The notes beneath the pieces were generated by a model that saw nothing but the letters and a program-made list of their open reading frames with translations, had not been told where the DNA came from and ran no database searches. Position numbers and translations under genes: made by a program. A stretch of 11,335 nucleotides of DNA from Bacillota bacterium. GTDB taxonomy: Bacteria; Bacillota; Clostridia; Acetivibrionales; DSM-2933. How positions within the stretch are numbered: the stretch's first letter is position 1; each line of letters begins with the position of its first letter. The stretch covers positions 1 through 11,335 of the forward strand of contig JAEZNF010000410.1 in assembly GCA_023441845.1 (NCBI GenBank). The letters are read 5' to 3'. Positions 6,432 to 11,335 of the stretch are shown one piece after another.

Positions 6432-6484
6432 CCTCTTCCTTTAATCCTTTTAATCCTTTAAAGCTGAAAGGAGAGGGCTTTTAT
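6432..6484 (+). terminator. Intrinsic terminator after second VanW gene
   Basis: CCTCTTCCTTT (6432-6442) pairs with AAAGGAGAGG (6467-6476) with one bulged T, followed by GCTTTTA. The 24-base loop contains the repeat TTTAATCC / TTTTAATCC. It starts 20 bases after the stop. Confidence 0.72.
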
Positions 6485-6535
6485 AGCTGTAATAAAACGG
6501 AATGGTATAGAGTTATACAAAACAAAACTACTGCC

Positions 6536-6574
6536 GCTTAACAAAATAATTTCTTGAAATTCATTTTGTTAAGC
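6536..6574. repeat. Palindromic repeat, putative copy 3 (near-perfect hairpin)
   Basis: GCTTAACAAAATAATTTC (6536-6553), a 2-base loop, and GAAATTCATTTTGTTAAGC (6556-6574) form an 18-bp stem with one bulged G. Its right half from TTTCTTG matches the neighbouring palindrome (6592-6642) at 18 of 23 aligned bases by eye. That suggests a tandem pair of related elements between the converging VanW and chemoreceptor genes. It may also serve as a terminator for the chemoreceptor, with T-rich sequence a few bases beyond on the minus strand. Confidence 0.55.
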
Positions 6575-6591
6575 AGCAAATAAATATATGA

Positions 6592-6642
6592 AGTGCTTTC
6601 TAATAATTCATTTTCTGGAAATGAATTATGTTCAAAAGCGCT
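6592..6642. repeat. Palindromic repeat, copy 2, overlapping the chemoreceptor stop codon
   Basis: Outer arms AGTGCTTT (6592-6599) / AAAGCGCT (6635-6642) and inner perfect arms ATAATTCATTT (6603-6613) / AAATGAATTAT (6619-6629) form one long hairpin with a 5-base loop. It is 51 bases and has the same termini and centre as the 5244-5295 core. Its right end covers two bases of the chemoreceptor stop codon (6641-6643). Confidence 0.68.
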
Positions 6643-8671
6643 ATATAGTGAATTTCTTTACTGTTTCAACAAGTTTTTCGGTACTCTTTTTCACTTCGTC
6701 AGTACTGTTAACAACCTCTGAAGCCTTTCCTGATGCAGTGGAGACCTTTTGGGCAATGTTCTGGGCACCTGCTGCCACTTCATTATTTGCTTTGGATACT
6801 TCACTGATAACTTTTACAACTATGTTAATGGAATTTGAAAGTTCACCTGAAGTTGAACTGAAGTCTGATAACATATTGCTGATAGAGTTAGCATCCTTAT
6901 TATACTGCTCTCCGGCATCGACAAGCATGTCATAATCCTTAATTACATGACTGTTAATAAACCCGAGTATTTCCTCAGAACTGGAAGAAAGATTGGCAAC
7001 AGAATCAAAAACCGCAGATGTTACATTCTGTATTTCTGAAACTGCTTTATTAGAATCTTCGGCAAGTTTTCTGATTTCATCGGCGACAACAGCAAAGCCT
7101 TTTCCGGCTTCACCCGCCCGGGCAGCCTCAATTGATGCGTTAAGAGCCAATAAATTGGTTTGTCCGGTAATCTCAAGTATTGTTTCGGTAAGCAGTTGAA
7201 TTTTTTCAACGGCTTTGGATTTCTCAACAGCTTCCAAAAGCTTTTTTTGGCTGGCCTCGTAAATATCGTTTGCAGATTGCTTTGAATCAATGGTATTTGA
7301 GTTGAGCTGCATTGCCCTTTGGCTTATAGCCGAAGCATTTATGTAACCGTCCTGGGCTTTTTGGGATATTAAATTTGCACCGGAGCCCATTTCATTAGCT
7401 ATAGAGTTCATTTGCTCGGTTGAAGCGGCTGTTTCTTCCATACTGGCTGCCAATTCCTGGGTAGTGCTGGAGATGTCTACAATTTCGACGTTTAGCTCGG
7501 ATATTTGAGAATTCACTTTATTTGATAAATTATCGATATTTCCGGTCTCTTCAGTTATAACATTTATGATAGACCTGACTTCAGACTGCATCTTGTCTGT
7601 TTGTACCGAAAGTACTCCTAGTTCATTGTTGATTTTCATAAATTTAGACGGGAGGCTTTGTGTAAAGTCACCTTTTGCAAGCCTGGACATATGTTCAGAA
7701 ACTGCCACAATCGGTTTTGAGATACCGTTGCCGATAATATAGGATAAAACCATAATTAACAAAATTGCTATTGGAATAAGCATTAAGAGCATCTTGGTTA
7801 TATCCCATCCAGGCTTTTGTATATAATCTGAAGGAACTTTTGTGATAAGCTTCCAACCATTGAGCTGCGGTATGGTAGAGAAGAAAGCATATACCTTTTT
7901 ATTATCAAAAGTATAATTGCAATACCCCGATTCCTGTGAAAGTATTGTTTTTGATGCATTAACAAGTTCGCCGGTAGTTGAGCCGCTTTTTTGGGAAATA
8001 TTATCTTTAAGAACCAGCTGTTTATCCTTGTGAGAGATTATTAGCCCTTTACTGTCAATAATATACGATATGGAATCCTTATGCTGTACTTTGAAGTCTT
8101 TTATGAATTCATACAGGTTTTCAAGCTTCAGGCTTCCTGCTATTAAGCCAATAACTTTACCTTCATCATTTTTAATGGGAACTGCAATTACTGAAACCAT
8201 TTGTCCCGTAGATTTGGATATGACCGGTTCCGACACAACAGTGTGACCGCTCATAACCGGCTTCCAGTAGTCTCTGTCGGTTAAGCTTCCTGCATTTCTT
8301 TTTAAGGCGGTATTATATTTTCCGCTTGCATCGGCAAAAAATAAAGTATCGTAAAAGTCCTTCTTCTGGTCATACTGCTGCTTCAAGTAAGGGTCAATCT
8401 TATCCCAGTCAAGCGTTTTAATAAGCGGCATGCTTGCATAGGTCTCCATTTCAATTTTCCTGGACTCAAACATATTGCTGATTGTTTGAGAATACGCTTT
8501 TGTAGCATTTTGTGTACTCTGGGATGTATTTTCAAAGAGTTTGAATTGGAAAAGAATAAGAGAAATAAAAGAAATGGAAAGCAGCATAATTAGACACCAA
8601 ACTGCATAAGTTAACGTGATTTTATACTTCAACTTAATAAAATTATTCTTTCTGATTTTGGGAAGTTTCAT
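6641..8671 (-). CDS. Methyl-accepting chemotaxis protein, dCache type
   Basis: A 676-residue transmembrane chemoreceptor. In order it has a cytoplasmic basic start, TM1 (about 16-41), a large extracellular region (about 42-285) with the look of a dCache ligand-binding domain ([25 protein letters not shown], later [13 protein letters not shown]), TM2 (about 293-314), HAMP (about 315-370) and a signalling domain. The hairpin tip [20 protein letters not shown], about residues 500-520, contacts CheA/CheW. There is no terminal CheR-tethering pentapeptide. The ligand cannot be told, though dCache receptors often bind amino acids or other small molecules. ATG 8671 is chosen because AAGGAGG (8681-8687) is 9 bases away. 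ATG 8680 directly abuts the SD. A sigma-D-like promoter lies upstream. It is an orphan receptor with no che genes alongside. Confidence 0.95.
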   Translation of the reverse strand: MKLPKIRKNNFIKLKYKITLTYAVWCLIMLLSISFISLILFQFKLFENTSQSTQNATKAYSQTISNMFESRKIEMETYASMPLIKTLDWDKIDPYLKQQYDQKKDFYDTLFFADASGKYNTALKRNAGSLTDRDYWKPVMSGHTVVSEPVISKSTGQMVSVIAVPIKNDEGKVIGLIAGSLKLENLYEFIKDFKVQHKDSISYIIDSKGLIISHKDKQLVLKDNISQKSGSTTGELVNASKTILSQESGYCNYTFDNKKVYAFFSTIPQLNGWKLITKVPSDYIQKPGWDITKMLLMLIPIAILLIMVLSYIIGNGISKPIVAVSEHMSRLAKGDFTQSLPSKFMKINNELGVLSVQTDKMQSEVRSIINVITEETGNIDNLSNKVNSQISELNVEIVDISSTTQELAASMEETAASTEQMNSIANEMGSGANLISQKAQDGYINASAISQRAMQLNSNTIDSKQSANDIYEASQKKLLEAVEKSKAVEKIQLLTETILEITGQTNLLALNASIEAARAGEAGKGFAVVADEIRKLAEDSNKAVSEIQNVTSAVFDSVANLSSSSEEILGFINSHVIKDYDMLVDAGEQYNKDANSISNMLSDFSSTSGELSNSINIVVKVISEVSKANNEVAAGAQNIAQKVSTASGKASEVVNSTDEVKKSTEKLVETVKKFTI

Positions 8672-8710
8672 AATAGGCATCCTCCTTGTGATAATTGGTA
8701 TGCTATATTA

Positions 8711-8738
8711 TTATCGGATGTATCATGTATATTCTTTA
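8711..8738 (-). promoter_or_regulatory. Sigma-D (flagellar/chemotaxis) promoter of the chemoreceptor
   Basis: On the minus strand TAAA (8738-8735), 16 bases, then TCCGATAA (8718-8711), against the sigma-D/sigma-28 consensus TAAA-N15-GCCGATAA. Seven of eight -10 bases match and the spacer is one base over the usual length. It lies 24 bases upstream of the SD, a normal leader. This regulon is what a chemoreceptor gene would be expected to join. Confidence 0.7.
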
Positions 8739-8833
8739 TGGCACAAATGAAGTTTGACCAGGTAATATACATATTAAAGGGCTATTTAAGGCAAGTAATA
8801 GGATTTACAATTCTCGTAACGGGAAGCAGGATA

Positions 8834-8863
8834 TTGACTTCCCGGAATCAGGGGGGGTATAAT
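8834..8863 (+). promoter_or_regulatory. Sigma-A promoter of the UPF0178 gene, with a seven-G run in the spacer
   Basis: TTGACT (8834-8839), an 18-base spacer and a perfect TATAAT (8858-8863). The spacer ends in seven consecutive G (8851-8857) that abut the -10. A 7-bp inverted repeat CGGGAAG (8820-8826) / CTTCCCG (8838-8844) overlaps the -35 and could be an operator. A second TATAAT at 8875-8880 has no -35 at suitable distance. Confidence 0.68.
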
Positions 8864-8917
8864 TGCTTTTATGATATAATGCTTATGGGTTATACATAAG
8901 TTAAACGGGAGATGAAT

Positions 8918-9346
8918 ATGCGTATTTTAGTGGATGCGGATGCTTGTCCGGTTAAGGAAATAATCGTGAGAGTATCAAAACAGAATGCCCTAGAAGTTTA
9001 CATGGTGTGTGATACCAGCCATGAAATAAACGACGGTTACAGCACTGTAATAACGGTTGATAAAGGGAGGGACAGTGTTGACATAGCGTTAATAAACCTG
9101 GTAAAAGCAGGTGATCTGGTTGTCACACAGGATTACGGGGTGGCAGCAATGGCCCTCGGAAAAGGTGCAAGGGCTGTGAATCAAAACGGTATTGTTTACT
9201 CGGATAAAAATATTGACCGGCTCCTGTTTGAAAGGCATTTGGGACAGAAGCTAAGAAGAGCCGGCAATAAGACATCAGGCAGCAAGAAGAGGTCAAAGCA
9301 GGATGACGAAAGGTTTGAAATAGTACTTAGGGAACTTATTAGGTAG
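8918..9346 (+). CDS. YaiI/YqxD family protein (UPF0178, DUF188)
   Basis: 142 residues, close to the family's usual ~150. The start M-R-I-L-V-D-A-D-A-C-P-V-K is the family signature, and V-T-Q-D-Y-G-V-A-A-M-A-L follows near residues 69-80. The acidic residues in these two motifs resemble a PIN-like metal-binding site, so a nuclease-type role has been suggested for such folds; no function is established. The C-terminus is basic and hydrophilic (KKRSKQDDERF). ATG 8918 is preferred because GGGAG (8907-8911) lies 6 bases upstream. ATG 8912 directly follows it. Expected to be cytoplasmic, transcribed alone from the promoter at 8834-8863, and convergent with the NADH oxidase gene. Confidence 0.92.
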   Translation: MRILVDADACPVKEIIVRVSKQNALEVYMVCDTSHEINDGYSTVITVDKGRDSVDIALINLVKAGDLVVTQDYGVAAMALGKGARAVNQNGIVYSDKNIDRLLFERHLGQKLRRAGNKTSGSKKRSKQDDERFEIVLRELIR

Positions 9347-9360
9347 AAATCAAACCTTTC
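9308..9360. terminator. Inverted repeat between converging genes, possible terminator
   Basis: GAAAGGTTTGA (9308-9318), inside the last codons of the UPF0178 gene, is exactly complementary to TCAAACCTTTC (9350-9360) after its stop, with a 31-base loop. The sequence beyond (CTTAATGTTATAAAG) is only mildly T-rich. The two convergent stop codons are 21 bases apart, so some shared termination structure is expected here. This is the only candidate seen. Confidence 0.4.
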
Positions 9361-9367
9361 CTTAATG

Positions 9368-10696
9368 TTATAAAGCATTCAAACCGGCGGAGTTAAGATA
9401 ATTCCACGGCTTGTTGTAATGCGGCTGGAAAAAGAAATCTACAAACGCAAGCTGGTCGATTGTCATTTTGTTTTGAATGCAGACTGAAAGCGTATTTATG
9501 GATTGGGTCAAATCTGCCTTTGATAAAATTTGAGCGCCCACAATCCTTCTTGTTTTGGTTTCATATACTACTTTAAGCAGCAGTGATTCATACTCGGGCA
9601 TAAATTCAGGACGGTAGTTGTCGATTACCGTGGAGGATTCAACTTCCATGCCTAATGATTTGGCATATTCCTCGGTAACACCGGTTGCGGCAATATTATA
9701 GCGGTACACCTTTATTCCGGATGTCCCCTGGGTTCCCATATATTTTACAGTTGGGTCATTTATGTTTATTGCAGCAAGTGTCCCCATGCGTACTGCGTTG
9801 GTTGCCAGCGGTATGTATTCATGCCGGCCGATAGGATTATACATGACCGCGCAGCTGTCCCCGGCGGCTAGTACGTCCTTAATGCTGGTTCTCATATACT
9901 CGTCTACAATAATTGCCCCGTTTGGAAGCATATCGAGCTTGCCCCTGAAAAGGTCGGTATTCGGCTTGAAGCCGATGCACAGTATTACCAGGTCTGTATC
10001 ATACCTTCCCTTATCGGTTACAACACAGCGAACCTTGTTATCTGTGCCTTCAAACTCCACTACGTTTTCATTGAGAATGAGTTCTACAGATTGACCGGCC
10101 AATTCCTTTTCCGCCGTATCGGTAAATTCCTTGTCGAGATACCTTTTTAATATGCGCTCCTGGCTGTCTATCAAGGATACTTCCTTACCTTGATTCCTGA
10201 AAGCCTCGACCAGTTCGACTCCTATGTAACCGGCTCCGACAACTGTTATTTTTTGAGCGGTTTTGGCTTTTTCTATTATTGAATTGGAATGACTGTAGTT
10301 TTTGGAGAGTAATATATTTTCAAGATCAATGCCTTTAATTTTAGGAATAACAGGCCATGAACCGGTAGTAATAATGAGTTTGTCATATGTGTCGGTGAAT
10401 TCTTCTTCTGTTTCGATATTATATACGGTAATAGTTTTTTGGTCAAAATTCACATTTTTGACATCATGCCTCATTTTTGTGACTACGCCTAAATCTGCAA
10501 GCTTTTCGGGAGAACTGTAAAACAGGCCTTCGGGGTTTTTAACAACTCCGCCTACATATAATGCGATTCCGCATGAAAGGAATGAAATATTATCGTTTCT
10601 CTCATATACGGTGACTTTATACTCAGGGTGCAGCTTCATAAGGTTTGATATGGCAGCTGTGCCCGCATGCGTACAACCAATAACAACTACTTTCAT
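9368..10696 (-). CDS. nox: NADH oxidase, probably water-forming (FAD, class-I disulfide oxidoreductase family)
   Basis: 442 residues, typical of NADH oxidase/NADH peroxidase/CoA-disulfide reductase enzymes. It has an N-terminal FAD dinucleotide fold (M-K-V-V-V-I-G-C-T-H10-A-G-T-A-A), a single redox Cys42 in N-I-S-F-L-S-C-G-I-A-L, an NAD-binding fold (V-V-G-A-G-Y-I-G-V-E-L, about 152-162), the FAD motif A-A-G-D, and a C-terminal dimerisation domain ending F-F-F-Q-P-H-Y-N-K-P-W-N. His10 plus Cys42 and the C-terminal FFFQPHYNKPWN are the pattern of Nox2-type enzymes that reduce O2 to water with NADH. In an anaerobe this is oxygen defence and NAD(+) recycling. ATG 10696 has SD AGAAGGGA 9 bases upstream. 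H2O-forming versus CoA-disulfide reductase activity cannot be settled by sequence alone. Confidence 0.92.
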   Translation of the reverse strand: MKVVVIGCTHAGTAAISNLMKLHPEYKVTVYERNDNISFLSCGIALYVGGVVKNPEGLFYSSPEKLADLGVVTKMRHDVKNVNFDQKTITVYNIETEEEFTDTYDKLIITTGSWPVIPKIKGIDLENILLSKNYSHSNSIIEKAKTAQKITVVGAGYIGVELVEAFRNQGKEVSLIDSQERILKRYLDKEFTDTAEKELAGQSVELILNENVVEFEGTDNKVRCVVTDKGRYDTDLVILCIGFKPNTDLFRGKLDMLPNGAIIVDEYMRTSIKDVLAAGDSCAVMYNPIGRHEYIPLATNAVRMGTLAAININDPTVKYMGTQGTSGIKVYRYNIAATGVTEEYAKSLGMEVESSTVIDNYRPEFMPEYESLLLKVVYETKTRRIVGAQILSKADLTQSINTLSVCIQNKMTIDQLAFVDFFFQPHYNKPWNYLNSAGLNAL

Positions 10697-10798
10697 TTAA
10701 TCAGTCCCTTCTTATGATATTGATATAAAAACTGTCAGTTAAAAATAAATGTATTAAATTTATTCCCTAAAACAGCCGAAAATAACATGAAATTTGTA

Positions 10799-10899
10799 TA
10801 TAATTTTTACTAAGGGTCATGAGGGCCTTTTAGGCAGGCCAAATAAAAGGCTGTTAAAAACTAAAGTTTTGTTACCTATTTGAATAATTTAAGTATAAT
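10799..10899 (+). promoter_or_regulatory. Candidate promoters and leader hairpin before the ECF sigma gene
   Basis: There are two TATAAT boxes. The first is at 10799-10804, preceded by TG in extended form but with no good -35. The second is at 10894-10899, with TTACCT 16 bases upstream (10872-10877). Between them lies a hairpin GCCTTTTA (10825-10832) / TAAAAGGC (10844-10851) with an 11-base loop containing GGCAGGCC. If the first promoter is used, the hairpin is in the leader. It matches no riboswitch class I recognise. The gap 10697-10964 holds no gene. Confidence 0.4.
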
Positions 10900-10964
10900 T
10901 AGTGAAAGCAAAAATAACCGGTTGTTTAATGCAGAATTTTAAATTGGGATGGTGGGGATATATT

Positions 10965-11335
10965 TTGAACAGGGACAACGTATTGATAGAAAATGTTCTT
11001 AGAGGAAATGCGGACTCCTTTTCCATACTGGTCCAGTGTTATCAGGATCAGTTGTATAAGTTTATATACAAGCTGACTGTATCAAGGGAAGATACCGAGG
11101 ATATCCTTCAGGAAGTATTTATCCGGGTGTACAACAATCTATACAGGTATAACAGCAGGTGGAGCTTTTCTACATGGCTTTACAACATTGCGGTCAACGT
11201 TTTCAAAACCCAGTACAAGAAGAAAAAGAAAACCCCGGAAAGTATTGATAATGAGGTGATTGATTATCTGTCGTGCAGTATTTCGGACTGCCCCGATGTG
11301 GCATATGAGATGAAGGAACAGAGGGCATTAATAGT
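10965..11335 (+). CDS. ECF-type RNA polymerase sigma factor (partial, 3' end beyond window)
   Basis: The frame is open from TTG 10965 to the window edge, giving 123 complete codons. Region 2 is clear: G-N-A-D-S-F-S-I-L-V near 15-24, then R-E-D-T-E-D-I-L-Q-E-V-F-I-R-V-Y (about 46-61), the core-binding and -10-recognition helix, and R-W-S-F-S-T-W-L-Y-N-I-A (about 70-81). The lysine-rich stretch after it is the linker towards region 4, which lies outside the window. ECF factors direct RNA polymerase to stress- or envelope-related promoters and are usually held by an anti-sigma encoded next. That gene would be to the right of this window. TTG is chosen because GGTGGGGA (10951-10958) is 6 bases upstream. 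In-frame ATG 10929 has no SD. Confidence 0.93.
   Translation, partial: MNRDNVLIENVLRGNADSFSILVQCYQDQLYKFIYKLTVSREDTEDILQEVFIRVYNNLYRYNSRWSFSTWLYNIAVNVFKTQYKKKKKTPESIDNEVIDYLSCSISDCPDVAYEMKEQRALI

Noticed and set aside
10697..10860. A Rex (NADH-sensing) operator upstream of the NADH oxidase
   Set aside because: No TTGTTAAnnnnTTAACAA-like palindrome is found. Only partial TTAAAAA-type matches occur.
10929..10964. In-frame ATG at 10929 as the sigma factor start
   Set aside because: It has no SD and would add a tail (MQNFKLGWWGYI) atypical of ECF factors, and it includes the SD of the better TTG start.
1..11335. CRISPR array, tRNA, rRNA or transposase gene
   Set aside because: No regularly spaced direct repeats, cloverleaf-like sequence, rRNA signature or transposase motif is seen on either strand.

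Overview
The window looks like chromosomal DNA of a low-GC, Gram-positive, motile anaerobe of the class Clostridia, perhaps a Ruminiclostridium/Acetivibrio-type relative. The supports are strong AGGAGG-type ribosome binding sites, frequent TTG starts, a yybP-ykoY manganese riboswitch, VanW-domain lipoproteins, a chemoreceptor with a sigma-D-like promoter and a water-forming-type NADH oxidase. The genus is inference. There is no rRNA, tRNA, CRISPR array, transposase or phage gene.

Layout. Positions 1-63 carry the last 20 codons of a membrane-like protein. Positions 84-275 hold a sigma-A promoter and a manganese riboswitch with its terminator, controlling a UPF0016/GDT1-type Mn(2+) exporter (321-1073). 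A nested palindrome (1100-1193) separates it from a DedA-family membrane protein (1228-1869), which ends in a good terminator. A secreted YkuD L,D-transpeptidase follows (2159-2923). On the minus strand, a VanW-domain lipoprotein (5083-4418) and a membrane-anchored agmatine-deiminase-like protein (4347-3121) form a probable two-gene operon. A second VanW-domain lipoprotein (5447-6412) runs the other way. The gap between the two VanW genes holds a perfect 32-bp palindrome, the remains of a small gene, and a second perfect palindrome. That second palindrome resembles two others lying downstream of the second VanW gene.

The right part holds a dCache-type chemoreceptor (8671-6641, minus) with a sigma-D-type promoter, a divergent UPF0178/YqxD gene (8918-9346), a convergent NADH oxidase (10696-9368, minus), and the first 123 complete codons of an ECF sigma factor (10965 to the window end).

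Theme. From 1228 to 6412 nearly everything is predicted to act in or outside the membrane: lipid-carrier or phospholipid translocation (DedA), peptidoglycan cross-linking (L,D-transpeptidase), two VanW lipoproteins and an extracytoplasmic guanidine-modifying-type enzyme. The most unusual points are the enzyme's Asp-to-Asn change in the catalytic His-x-Asp motif, the family of 39-52 bp palindromes around the second VanW gene, and the decayed gene whose stop overlaps the start of that VanW gene.
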